Source of the DNA: an uncultured Aquimarina sp.
Lineage (GTDB): Bacteria > Bacteroidota > Bacteroidia > Flavobacteriales > Flavobacteriaceae
Assembly (NCBI GenBank): GCA_947498935.1
Contig: CANMMM010000011.1
Coordinates: forward strand, 62,001 to 126,000
Direction of reading: 5' to 3'
Length of the DNA stretch: 64,000 nucleotides
Shown in pieces: positions 24,200 to 33,415 of the stretch. The stretch's first letter is position 1. Every line of letters begins with the position of its first letter. The position numbers and the translations under genes are program-made. The notes below the pieces were generated by a model. That model did not search any database, had not been told where the DNA came from, and saw nothing but the letters and a program-made list of their open reading frames with translations.

Positions 24200-25516
24200 T
24201 TACGTATCCATTCCCACTTCATTAATAATTGCTTGCTGTTTACCCGAAGCTAGTAATGGTATCGCTGTTACATATTCGATAGTAATAATAGCATCTTCGC
24301 CTAAATAACCTTTAAACTCGTCTTTAAAAACAGTTTCTCTTTCGAAAGCTTGATCTTTAAGCTTTAATTTAAATACGTATTGGTTATGTGTTTTTTGTAT
24401 AATTTGTCGTTCTAAAACCTCTTCATATTTATTAATTAACAATAAGATGCTAGTAGATAGAATTTCGCCAGACGTATTCCGAATCATATCCATTTTCCTA
24501 CCTTCTACTTTTTTCAGTACCAACCTAGCACCACTATGCTCTTGTACAGTATCCATAATACCGATATCCCCTGTATCATACCTAATAATAGGAGTATTAT
24601 AATTAAATAAATCTGTAATCACGATTCTCCCTAATTCGCCATGACGCATTCTCGTATTTTGATTAAAATGCAAAATCTCTACAAAATAACTAGCTGTATT
24701 AATTTTAAAATACTCCTTACCCAGTGGTTGCTGTGCAATCATTCCGTTCTCTGCATTAGAATACCTAGACACCATCTGCACTCCAAAATATTTAGCCATC
24801 ATCTCCTTGGTTTTTGGATTTAGTCGTTCCGAAATTCCAATAACCGATCTGAGATTACACTTTATTTGAGCAGCATTCTTAGAAGCCAAATAATTACATA
24901 TTTTATCGAATGATGAGGCGTATCCAAGCATTCCCTTATTAGACTTATCTTTTTGAAGACGTAGTATAATACGCTGAATCATATCGGGTGATAGGTCAAA
25001 AACATCGATAGGGCAAATATTCTGAAAAAAAGACTGTAGCCTATTTTTCTTTTGAAACATACTCCAAAACCGAAGATAGAATAACCTATAGCCTAATTGA
25101 AACCCTGCTAATTCTGAAAAATATAGAATGTCCGCTACATTTCGATACCGCTTATTATAATCTTGTTGCACAATAAATGAAGCTCCGGTAGAGCCACTAG
25201 TAGCGACACTAAATTGTTTTTTATGCGAGTACCTTCTGGATTGAAATCCAGTAGTATTCTTTTTAATCAATTCTTTATTTACTACTGGAAAATCAGTGAT
25301 ACTTGTGGTTTTGTATTCTTTATAAAATGTGGTTGTTTCTACCGCATGGTTGAGTAGACGAACCAATAATGTTTCTTGATCCTTTTTAACTTTTAAAAGA
25401 TCTATGCACTCCATATGACTTTTAATCGCACTGTAATGCCTTTTTATCTTACTTCCCTTTATAAAATCTAACGTCCAGAAAATAAATTTTCGTAGTTGCT
25501 CACTAATTCTCATCAT
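24200..25516 (-). CDS. PaaK/CapK-like AMP-forming enzyme
   Basis: The protein, about 440 residues, belongs to the phenylacetate-CoA ligase-like group often called CapK in capsule loci. The ATP-binding loop is ATSGSTGASFIVQQD. Later family marks include VSRYSNAENGMIAQQ and ITDLFNYNTPIIRYDTGDIG. Members in polysaccharide loci activate an unknown acid. It lies 54 bp downstream of a glycosyltransferase gene. The start at 25516 or 25513 (MRISEQLRKFIFW) is preferred to 25546. It is a second adenylating enzyme in the locus, distinct from the amino-acid type at 19826, because it lacks the FDFS amino-group motif. Its substrate is unknown. Confidence 0.8.
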   Translation of the reverse strand: MMRISEQLRKFIFWTLDFIKGSKIKRHYSAIKSHMECIDLLKVKKDQETLLVRLLNHAVETTTFYKEYKTTSITDFPVVNKELIKKNTTGFQSRRYSHKKQFSVATSGSTGASFIVQQDYNKRYRNVADILYFSELAGFQLGYRLFYLRFWSMFQKKNRLQSFFQNICPIDVFDLSPDMIQRIILRLQKDKSNKGMLGYASSFDKICNYLASKNAAQIKCNLRSVIGISERLNPKTKEMMAKYFGVQMVSRYSNAENGMIAQQPLGKEYFKINTASYFVEILHFNQNTRMRHGELGRIVITDLFNYNTPIIRYDTGDIGIMDTVQEHSGARLVLKKVEGRKMDMIRNTSGEILSTSILLLINKYEEVLERQIIQKTHNQYVFKLKLKDQAFERETVFKDEFKGYLGEDAIITIEYVTAIPLLASGKQQAIINEVGMDT

Positions 25517-25599
25517 ATATCCCACATTATTTATTTGGCCTATCACTATCAGTCTATAAAAACCTAAACCTCTCTCTTATACGTAAAGTTCGCAAACTT

Positions 25600-26763
25600 T
25601 TATGACAGTGTTTTGTACTCTTGTAAGATCGCATTCCATACATAAGCACGCTCATAATTATCGCATATATGAGTTCTGGCCTTATTTGCTAATGTAGCTG
25701 CATACGTACCATCTGTTATAAATCGTTCGATACTACTATAAAGTGCTTTTTCATTTTTTACAGGAATTATAGTTCCATTAACCCCTTCTGTGATTATTTC
25801 ATTACAACCATTGATATTAGTTACAATACTAGCTAGCCCCATAGCACCAGCCTGCATCACTACATTAGGGAACCCTTCTCTATAACTCGGGAATGCAAGG
25901 ACATTAGCTATTGCAAAATAAGGCCTTACATCATCCTGCCATCCTACAGATATAATCGATGGATTTTGATTGATCTCTTTTTCTGTTTCGGGAAGCAATG
26001 GGTCTAACTCTTTTTCATAAGACCCCACTAAAAGTAATTTCGTATTCGAATGCTTTTTACTAATTTCTTTGTAAGCACCTATTAATTCGTTTATCCCCTT
26101 ATCCTTTACCAATCTTCCTACAAAAACAAAAACAATATCGTTGGCCGCTATACCTAATTCATTCTTTAGAGCTGTATTCGCTGCATCACTATATAAACTA
26201 GGATCAAAATGTGACGTATCTATGCCATTAGAACTCCCTTTTGCAATTACTTTTAGTTTATCTGTAGTAGTATATTTATTATCTAAAATGATTTGATGTA
26301 ATCCAAAAGAATTAGGATAAATCATCGTAGAGCAAGCATATGTTATTTTTTCTACTACATCTAATAATCTGCGCTTTGCACCCGTAACTTCTAGTAGCGG
26401 CAACCCTGCTATCGTGTGCAATCGATGAGGAACACCAGCTAGTTTAGCTGCTATCATAGATAATGTACCTGCCTTAGGTGTATGACTATGTACAATATAA
26501 GGAGTCTCCTTCTTAAAAATCTTATACAATGCATACACTGCTTTTAAATCTTTAAGCGGAGTAATCTGCCGTGTCATTTCTACTGGGATTACTTGTACAT
26601 TTTCCTGTTCTCCTACAATATCTATAGTATCTTTTCCGTTATGAATACGCCCTTTACTAGATATACCAATAACTTTATAATGGTCTGACATAAATTGTAG
26701 CTGGCCTTTTAATAACCCCCCAAGTGATAGAGGTACAGTAGTTACCCTTATAATTTTTTTCAT
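25600..26763 (-). CDS. Glycosyltransferase family 4
   Basis: The 387-residue GT-B fold protein has an N-terminal acceptor domain (TTVPLSLGGLLKGQL near the start, VHSHTPKAGTLSMIAAKLAG near 93-112). Its C-terminal nucleotide-sugar domain shows FVFVGRLVKDKGINELI and SYREGFPNVVMQAGAMG. The usual E-x7-E pair reads E...Q here, a substitution seen in some capsular GT4 enzymes. The first part resembles PglA-type transferases that add the second sugar to undecaprenyl-linked bacillosamine, which fits the locus. It is the first gene of a minus-strand pair with the CapK-like gene. Confidence 0.88.
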   Translation of the reverse strand: MKKIIRVTTVPLSLGGLLKGQLQFMSDHYKVIGISSKGRIHNGKDTIDIVGEQENVQVIPVEMTRQITPLKDLKAVYALYKIFKKETPYIVHSHTPKAGTLSMIAAKLAGVPHRLHTIAGLPLLEVTGAKRRLLDVVEKITYACSTMIYPNSFGLHQIILDNKYTTTDKLKVIAKGSSNGIDTSHFDPSLYSDAANTALKNELGIAANDIVFVFVGRLVKDKGINELIGAYKEISKKHSNTKLLLVGSYEKELDPLLPETEKEINQNPSIISVGWQDDVRPYFAIANVLAFPSYREGFPNVVMQAGAMGLASIVTNINGCNEIITEGVNGTIIPVKNEKALYSSIERFITDGTYAATLANKARTHICDNYERAYVWNAILQEYKTLS

Positions 26764-27008
26764 TGTGTGCTATGTACTAGATGGTTATGTTTTTTATAAA
26801 CGTATTCAATTTTAAGAAACCGTCTATAAATTAAATTTTGCATAAAAAACGATAAAATCTCACAAATGATCAAAAAAAAGAATGTAAAAAACAAAGAAAA
26901 TTATATATTGCTACGGTTGTCCCATAAAGGTTTAAATGTATTGAGATAAATTTACGACAATTTCAAAAATAATCGACAAAAAACACAATATACCCGATTA
27001 AATGATGT

Positions 27009-27016
27009 TATTTTTG
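27009..27016 (+). promoter_or_regulatory. Candidate -7 promoter box (TATTTTTG)
   Basis: The box matches TAnnTTTG and lies 40 bp upstream of the beta-helix lipoprotein start codon, a plausible place for a Bacteroidota promoter. A clear -33 TTTG element at the usual distance is not visible, so this is only a candidate. Confidence 0.3.
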
Positions 27017-27056
27017 TAGCATATCCAAATCTCGTATAAACCTAAAAATAACACTA

Positions 27057-29042
27057 ATGAAAACCAAATCAACCCTTTACCTGTTAATTTTATGTACGCT
27101 ATTTCTTACTTCATGCAGTACAGATGATAATGAATTTACAACTGATGAAATAACAAATCCTATTTCCAGTGATAATCCAGATAATACTGATGATGATGAT
27201 TCAGATGGCGATGATAATGACGATACTGATGGAAACGCAAGTGCTGAACCATGTGGTTTTGATCTAGCTAGTGTACCACCAAATTCTACGATCACAATCA
27301 ATTGTACCTTAGATTTAGATGGCAAAGTAATTAGTTTACCAGCAAATACAGAATTTGAATTTGAAAAAGGAGGAACTCTTATTAATGGAAGTCTTACATT
27401 TTCGGGAGGTATTATCGATGGAAGACTTATGAATTCTACATTAGAAATTAACGGAAACGTTAGCTTAAAAGACCCTGTTTTTAAATTTGAAACCTCTAAA
27501 TGGGATATAGTAGAAGGAAAAATAACAGATGAAATAGCAAAAAACAATAAAGACATATTACAAAACCTAATTGATATTGTAAAGAAGATGCAAGGTAACA
27601 CATTTTCTATAAACGATTTAGACGCTTATTTCAAGGTAGACAAACCTCTGAGTGAAGCCGTACCACAAGATGCAGCTATTACACTACCTTCTAATTTTAA
27701 ATTTGAAATGAGTAATCAGACACACCTGAGAATGCAACCTAATTCATACAAACAACCTACTTTATTATCAGTAACCAATGGAAACTCTAATGTAATTATA
27801 GAAGGAGGTTTCTTACATGGAGAAAGAGATGAACATGATTATTCAGACGGAGGAACACATGAATGGGTTCACTTATTAAGATTAAAAGCTTGTAGTTTTG
27901 TTACTGTTAAGAATGTAACCTTTATGGATGCTGCTGGAGATGGTATAGATATTTCAGGACTAGGACATTCTTTTGCTGCTAATTACAACCCATCACATGA
28001 CTTATTAATAATTGGTAATACATTTATAAGAAACAGAAGAAATAACATGTCCATTACTGATGGATATGACATTATTGTAGAAGGGAATGAATTTATAGAT
28101 GCTGGAATTCATACCTCATCATCAAAAGGTATCGCACCTAGTTTTGCAATTGATGTAGAAGCTTTTAGAGGATCTGGGCCTAAACCCTATCAGGTAGCCG
28201 AAGATATCATCATTAGAAATAATACCGAACGAGGTAGTAGAATTGGTGGTTTTACTGTACATACAGGAGATAGAGTAACTATAGAGAATAATACCATGGA
28301 AAACTGTATTTCTTACTCTACGACTATTGGTACTATCATAAGAAATAATACAATTACAAGTACATCTGACTTCAATACTAAAAACGGAACAGCAATAACT
28401 GCTGGACGCAATGATAGATTTGAAAAAAATCATGGAAATAAAGTGTATGGAAATACTATTAATGGATTCTCTACTGGTATCAAAGTTTCTAATACTGAAT
28501 TAGAAGTTTATGAAAATAACATTAATAACTGTAAGGTAGGTTTATCCCTAGAAGTAATTACTAATTCCATAATTACTAAAAACAATATCAAAAGTACCAG
28601 AAATTCAAGTGATGGGATTTTAAGTGCAGGACAATCAAAATATATAGATAAAGTAACTATTAGTGAAAATATTATAGATGTAAAAAGAACTCCTTTTCAA
28701 TTAGTAGGTATAAATAATGATGCTGGAGAAGAAAATTACAGCTTAACAATTAGTAATAACACATTTTCTAATGGTGGTGCTACACTAAGTGACACACATG
28801 GATTTTTATTTTCTGACAACAACTCTAATAATGGTGGTGTAAGATTGGTAAACGCACAACGAGGAGAAATATTGAATAATTCTATTGAACTTGATAATGC
28901 TCACGGAATTAGAATTGATCAAGGTTGTCAAAATATAAAAATCAAAAATAATAATATAGATATCAACACAAAATTTAATTGCATTCAGCAGAATAGTAAT
29001 GATGGCATTAATATTATTATCGATAATAATACATGTATGTAA
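27057..29042 (+). CDS. Right-handed parallel beta-helix lipoprotein
   Basis: The 661-residue protein starts with a lipoprotein signal (Cys20 in LFLTSCST). An acidic Asp/Asn-rich linker (about 38-62) follows. Then comes a small beta domain with GGTLINGSLTFSGGIIDG, and from about 210 to the end a parallel beta helix with repeated N-I-I-x-N-N / NNTI / GN-F turns (IIRNNTERG, VTIENNTMENC, LTISNNTFSNG). This fold is shared by polysaccharide lyases, epimerases and phage depolymerases, so a surface enzyme or binding protein for the local polysaccharide is possible. No catalytic triad could be assigned. It is divergent from the minus-strand genes on its left and convergent with those on its right, and is followed by a hairpin terminator. 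Confidence 0.82.
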   Translation: MKTKSTLYLLILCTLFLTSCSTDDNEFTTDEITNPISSDNPDNTDDDDSDGDDNDDTDGNASAEPCGFDLASVPPNSTITINCTLDLDGKVISLPANTEFEFEKGGTLINGSLTFSGGIIDGRLMNSTLEINGNVSLKDPVFKFETSKWDIVEGKITDEIAKNNKDILQNLIDIVKKMQGNTFSINDLDAYFKVDKPLSEAVPQDAAITLPSNFKFEMSNQTHLRMQPNSYKQPTLLSVTNGNSNVIIEGGFLHGERDEHDYSDGGTHEWVHLLRLKACSFVTVKNVTFMDAAGDGIDISGLGHSFAANYNPSHDLLIIGNTFIRNRRNNMSITDGYDIIVEGNEFIDAGIHTSSSKGIAPSFAIDVEAFRGSGPKPYQVAEDIIIRNNTERGSRIGGFTVHTGDRVTIENNTMENCISYSTTIGTIIRNNTITSTSDFNTKNGTAITAGRNDRFEKNHGNKVYGNTINGFSTGIKVSNTELEVYENNINNCKVGLSLEVITNSIITKNNIKSTRNSSDGILSAGQSKYIDKVTISENIIDVKRTPFQLVGINNDAGEENYSLTISNNTFSNGGATLSDTHGFLFSDNNSNNGGVRLVNAQRGEILNNSIELDNAHGIRIDQGCQNIKIKNNNIDINTKFNCIQQNSNDGINIIIDNNTCM

Positions 29043-29065
29043 GTAGCTAAATAAGCTCAGAAATA

Positions 29066-29112
29066 AGAAGTCACTGATTCAATAAATTAATTAATCAGTG
29101 ACTTCTTTTATT
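29066..29112. terminator. Bidirectional hairpin terminator
   Basis: A perfect 14-bp stem pairs AGAAGTCACTGATT (29066-29079) with AATCAGTGACTTCT (29093-29106), followed by TTTATTTTA. It lies between the convergent beta-helix and glycosyltransferase genes, so it can serve the plus-strand gene and, with the weaker T-rich tail on the other strand, the end of the long minus-strand operon. Confidence 0.75.
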
Positions 29113-29165
29113 TTATTAGGTGTATGGCTACGAGTAAGCATCTGAGAGCTTCGTGATCCTTACCG

Positions 29166-30260
29166 TTAATCAAGAAAATCTTGTTGTTTGTATAATTTCA
29201 TATAACTATCTACCATCAAATGAATATCAAACTTTTTAGAACGTTCTAGACAAGAAGTTGTAATAGATTCACTATATACCTTATTTTCTGTAACCTCTTT
29301 TAATTTTGATGTCAGTTCAGCTACATTTTGGGTTTCGAATAAAATTCCTGCTCCTTCTACAACTTCTGATAATCCTGGCGCATTTGAGGCTATAAAAGGC
29401 TTTCCTGAAGCTAAACCTTCTACACTAGACAATGATAAACCTTCATAAAAAGAAGATAGTATTACTACATCTACTGATTTTAATAATCGAGGTACATCAG
29501 AACGTATTCCTAAAAAATGAATTTGATTTTTACCCCCTATTTCTATAGATAAATCGATATGTTCTTGTTTAGTTGGACCGTCTCCTACCAAAAGTAATTT
29601 ATAGTGATCAGGTAAATTTGTTACTGCTTTTATTAAAGTTTTTTGATCTTTTTGAGGAGTAAAACTAGCTACTTGAAGTAGTAGTACATCCTGCTCAGAA
29701 TACCCTAATTCTTGTTTTGCATATGGATTAGCTTTCTCTATAACTTCTAAATTAATTCCATTATAAACCTTAATTAGATTTGTAAATTTTACACCTAAAT
29801 GATTTTTTAAATTTTCATCTACTGCATTCGATATCGTTATAATTTTCTCAAACTGTTTATAGACTACCTTATCCAATAACCTAAAAATAGGAATACTTCT
29901 CCTTCTATTCGTAGTATTATGCTCTGTTACTAGTACTCGTGTAGAAGACAATCCCAGCAGCTTACAGAAAGACACCCAATATAAACTAGGAAATAGATGA
30001 ACATGAACTATATCATAAGAATTTAAATACTTTTTGAGTTTAAAAATATTTAAAGGGTTGTATATATTTTTAGTATCACCTAAAGAGTGTATTGGGATAT
30101 CGTTATGAGTTGATAACTTTTCTAAAAAAGGAGTTGATGTACCGTCTAACAATAGGACTTCAACGTCAATGCCCTTTTTTTTAAACAAAATTGAAGTATC
30201 TACAACAAGTTTTTCAGCCCCACCAGACATTAATGAATTCGTAATCTGTAATAACCTCAT
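29166..30260 (-). CDS. Glycosyltransferase family 4
   Basis: The 364-residue GT-B protein has an N-terminal TNSLMSGGAEKLVVD acceptor-side motif, VLLLQVASFTPQKDQKTLIKA in the second domain, and the E-x7-E motif in SSFYEGLSLSSVEGLASGKPFI. It should use a nucleotide sugar to extend the lipid-linked repeat unit on the cytoplasmic face. It overlaps the upstream GT2 gene by 4 bp (29166 gene start inside the 30257 gene end) and is the last gene of the operon running from 43151. Donor and acceptor cannot be told from sequence alone. Confidence 0.9.
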   Translation of the reverse strand: MRLLQITNSLMSGGAEKLVVDTSILFKKKGIDVEVLLLDGTSTPFLEKLSTHNDIPIHSLGDTKNIYNPLNIFKLKKYLNSYDIVHVHLFPSLYWVSFCKLLGLSSTRVLVTEHNTTNRRRSIPIFRLLDKVVYKQFEKIITISNAVDENLKNHLGVKFTNLIKVYNGINLEVIEKANPYAKQELGYSEQDVLLLQVASFTPQKDQKTLIKAVTNLPDHYKLLLVGDGPTKQEHIDLSIEIGGKNQIHFLGIRSDVPRLLKSVDVVILSSFYEGLSLSSVEGLASGKPFIASNAPGLSEVVEGAGILFETQNVAELTSKLKEVTENKVYSESITTSCLERSKKFDIHLMVDSYMKLYKQQDFLD

Positions 30261-31147
30261 TTTTTATACTTATTAAAGTAAATCACATATCCATAAAGTA
30301 ATACGCCAAAAGGAATTGCTAAAAAAGTAAGAATAGGTTTTGGTGATTTCATTAAAAAATTAAATTCCTTTAACTGTAAACTATGTGACACGTAATGAAT
30401 CGCATTTTTAAATTTAACTTTCAAAAAATTTGAATATTTCATATTTAATTTTCGAGCATATTGAAACCCTCTTGGATGTCTATAATATTGTTTTACAATA
30501 TTTCTTGAAGATCCATCTTCCATATATTCTACTATACATAATACTTTATTAAGGCACAATAATTTATATTCTTTATCAATCAATAAATAAAGTGTTCCTA
30601 ATGGGACAAATCGTTCGTCTTCGAAAATTGGATATCTTGCATATTTTTTTACTATCTCAGTTCTAAGCACTAATTTTTTATCTCCTGAAACTTTATATTT
30701 ATGGTGTAAATTTTCTAACGTAGTCTTAACTAATTGACTAGGAATTTTTTGACCTATTACTTGACCATTTTTGTACGAATCTAGTCCTATAATCCCAGCT
30801 ATATCATTACTTTTTTCTGATGCTTCCCAAAAATCTAATATATTAGCCACAGCATCTTCTGGCATAAAATCATCAGAATCAATACACGTATTTAATTCTG
30901 TTTCGATTAAATCATATGCCGTATTATGTCCGCCATGCATCCCTTGATTCTTTTGATAATGGTATTGAATATGTATTTTCTCCTCTCTTATCCAATCATT
31001 TACCAATTCTCTAGTACCATCTGAAGAACCATCATCTATAATCAGCCAGATAAAATCTTGATTCGTTTGTTTAATCAAACTCTCATAACATTGTCCTAAA
31101 CAATATGCTCTATTATAGGTAGGTGTAAAAATCGTTAATTTTTTCAT
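30257..31147 (-). CDS. Glycosyltransferase family 2
   Basis: The 296-residue GT-A protein starts with TIFTPTYNRAYCLGQCYESL and has the first nucleotide-binding aspartates in LIIDDGSSDGT and the metal-binding cluster CIDSDDFMPED. A hydrophobic helix near the C-terminus (about 272-292) may tether it to the membrane. It would add one sugar of the repeat unit with inversion. It is coupled by a 4-bp overlap to the GT4 gene downstream and lies 16 bp after the polymerase gene. Confidence 0.9.
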   Translation of the reverse strand: MKKLTIFTPTYNRAYCLGQCYESLIKQTNQDFIWLIIDDGSSDGTRELVNDWIREEKIHIQYHYQKNQGMHGGHNTAYDLIETELNTCIDSDDFMPEDAVANILDFWEASEKSNDIAGIIGLDSYKNGQVIGQKIPSQLVKTTLENLHHKYKVSGDKKLVLRTEIVKKYARYPIFEDERFVPLGTLYLLIDKEYKLLCLNKVLCIVEYMEDGSSRNIVKQYYRHPRGFQYARKLNMKYSNFLKVKFKNAIHYVSHSLQLKEFNFLMKSPKPILTFLAIPFGVLLYGYVIYFNKYKK

Positions 31148-31162
31148 GAGTGTTATTTTAAA

Positions 31163-32263
31163 TTATTTGGCATAATAGACATAATACATTAAATATGTAA
31201 ACATAAAATATACAGTGATCACCTTTCCGATAACCATATGTTGATTACTAAAAAACTGTTTTCGTAGATATGGATAAATAATAATTAATCCCATCATAAA
31301 CCATGATAAATAGGCAAATCTATTAGAAAAATTTGCTCGAATTACCAAAACCCAAAAAGCATTACATACCAGATATGTATGATATAATTGTAGGTAAATT
31401 TTATCCGTAAAATTTCTTTTAAAAATAAAATACCATCCTACATATACCGCTCCAGCACTATATAATAGAAAATCGTACCTAAAACCAGTACTACTAAAAG
31501 CTTCTTTATCTACCTCTCCGACTAAATAAGCACCTAGTCTTTCATCACCAAAACCAAGGCTTGCAAATAGGGACTCCCAAAAACCTCCCAGAACAATGGA
31601 TAGAGGAATTGAAACAAACCAAAAAATTAAATAGGACTTCGATTTTTGATAGAAAAATGTCCCTATAAATGCTAAAATTGGTAACAGTAAAGTTTGGTGT
31701 ATCAAACTAGATAAAAATAAAAAAGAAATCATTAATACCTTATTCCTATAAAAGGATACAGCCAATAAAAATATTGATGTTGCTATCCCATTTCTTATTC
31801 CATTAGTACCATATGTCCAGAAAGAAAAGGAAACTGCAAACATCAAAAAAGAATAAAACCAATACTCTTTAAAAAAAACTCTCGATATCCTGTATAAAGG
31901 GTATACGTAAAGAATAAAACACACTGTAAAAAAAACTTTTACATGTAAGAAATAAGAACAAAATTTCATGAAATAATGAAAAAAAGCATCTTTATCTAAC
32001 TCTGCCTCACCTCCTTGCGAATAATAAGTAAAATACCTATTATAAGTAACCATATCCCCAAAATAACGTCCACTAACAGCTCTAGTTCCAATAAAATATA
32101 TAGAAAAAAACAGAAAAAGGTATCCAATAAAATTAGTATAACTTATATTCTTTTGATCATTTATTGGTAATATGTAAGAATTTAAGAGCATCATCACTAC
32201 GATAACTAATGATAAATTCACATAGATTGGATAATATAGATTTAGTGGAAATATATCAAACAT
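31163..32263 (-). CDS. wzy: EpsG/Wzy-type polysaccharide polymerase
   Basis: The 366-residue, strongly hydrophobic protein is predicted to cross the membrane about ten times. Its pattern fits the EpsG family: a soluble loop with YNRYFTYYSQGGEAELDKDAFFHYFMKF early on, then FSFWTYGTNGIRNGIATSIFLLAVSFYRNK, where the conserved RNGIA resembles the EpsG signature. It would join repeat units in the periplasm. It lies in the middle of the glycosyltransferase genes, as Wzy genes often do. Polymerases vary so much in sequence that the linkage made cannot be stated. Confidence 0.85.
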   Translation of the reverse strand: MFDIFPLNLYYPIYVNLSLVIVVMMLLNSYILPINDQKNISYTNFIGYLFLFFSIYFIGTRAVSGRYFGDMVTYNRYFTYYSQGGEAELDKDAFFHYFMKFCSYFLHVKVFFTVCFILYVYPLYRISRVFFKEYWFYSFLMFAVSFSFWTYGTNGIRNGIATSIFLLAVSFYRNKVLMISFLFLSSLIHQTLLLPILAFIGTFFYQKSKSYLIFWFVSIPLSIVLGGFWESLFASLGFGDERLGAYLVGEVDKEAFSSTGFRYDFLLYSAGAVYVGWYFIFKRNFTDKIYLQLYHTYLVCNAFWVLVIRANFSNRFAYLSWFMMGLIIIYPYLRKQFFSNQHMVIGKVITVYFMFTYLMYYVYYAK

Positions 32264-32270
32264 TTAATCG

Positions 32271-33410
32271 TTATTTTTCAGCTATTAATGAATTAAATAA
32301 TTCAATCCATTGATGCATTACATAATCTGCATTAAAACGTTTTACACTTTCTCTTGCCATATTTCCTTTTTTCTTTAGTGCATCTGGTGCCTTAATAATA
32401 CTTATAATGGCTTTTGCCAGTAGTGCTTCATTCTCATTTTCAGTTAACACCCCATCTACATTATCTGTTATGATATTTCTTGGTCCGTGCGGACAATCAA
32501 ATGATACAACTGCTAATCCACAAGACATTGCCTCCAGCAATACCATAGGAAAACATTCTGTTTGAGAGCTCATTACATAAAGATCCGAATTCAGCATTTT
32601 TGTTTCCAAATCATTCGTACTTCCGCAAAGCTTTACTTGTCTATCTAAGTTCTTACTATCTATTAATTCTTGTAAGTAATTTATCTCAGATACTTCTCCC
32701 CCTCCATATATGTGTAAGACCCAATCAGGTAAAACTTCGGCTACTAAACTCCAAGTATTTATTAACTTGTCGAATTGTTTTACAGGAGCAATTCGACCAG
32801 CACTTATCACACATTTATTAGTGTATGTAGACTGTACATCTGGATATGTAGTTAAAGCATTAGGGATTACTACTGTATTATTTGATCTATAGTATTGCTT
32901 TTCATCCTGTGTTAAAATTGCTAATGCATCGTATTCCCCTTCTATATAATCATTTAATTTATAAACAAAAGACCTAATCGATGAAGTATTGGATTCTCTT
33001 TTTTTATTATTAAAATATCGTGATGAATGATATTCTTTAATTTTTGGAATACTCTTTTTTATAAATGGTAAAAAATAAAAATCAAATTGCGTACTCAGTG
33101 TAATAATTACATCTGGCTGTATTGAATGAATCGCCTTTCTTAGTTTAAAAAAATGCTTCGGTATTTTTTTAAAATTTATCCATTTAAAATAACTCACTGA
33201 TCTGTTATAATCAATTTCTAAATCTTCAAAAATAACTTTAGAACTAATAGGGTAACACGGAGTATTTTGTTTTTGTTCTGAGGTAACAATATAAACTTCT
33301 GCTAAATTATTTTCAATTAGATAATTTGCTTTATTGGTCAAAACACGTTCTCCTCCACCATGCAAATAAATTTGATCCGTAATGTATAATACCTTGAGCA
33401 TTCGTGACAT
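32271..33410 (-). CDS. Glycosyltransferase family 4
   Basis: The 379-residue GT-B protein has YLHGGGERVLTNKANYL near the start, CVISAGRIAPVKQFDKLI in the second domain and an E-x7-E motif in SSQTECFPMVLLEAMSCGLAVVSFDCPHGP. The last part (FDCPxGPxxII) is shared with the gene at 37452, so these two are close relatives and may have arisen by duplication. It lies 8 bp upstream of the polymerase gene and 6 bp downstream of wecB. Confidence 0.9.
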   Translation of the reverse strand: MSRMLKVLYITDQIYLHGGGERVLTNKANYLIENNLAEVYIVTSEQKQNTPCYPISSKVIFEDLEIDYNRSVSYFKWINFKKIPKHFFKLRKAIHSIQPDVIITLSTQFDFYFLPFIKKSIPKIKEYHSSRYFNNKKRESNTSSIRSFVYKLNDYIEGEYDALAILTQDEKQYYRSNNTVVIPNALTTYPDVQSTYTNKCVISAGRIAPVKQFDKLINTWSLVAEVLPDWVLHIYGGGEVSEINYLQELIDSKNLDRQVKLCGSTNDLETKMLNSDLYVMSSQTECFPMVLLEAMSCGLAVVSFDCPHGPRNIITDNVDGVLTENENEALLAKAIISIIKAPDALKKKGNMARESVKRFNADYVMHQWIELFNSLIAEK

Positions 33411-33415
33411 GATAA

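Noticed and set aside
27077..27601. 174-codon minus-strand ORF over the beta-helix lipoprotein
   Set aside because: It is Ser-rich antisense of the Asp-rich linker and has no start region or motif of its own.
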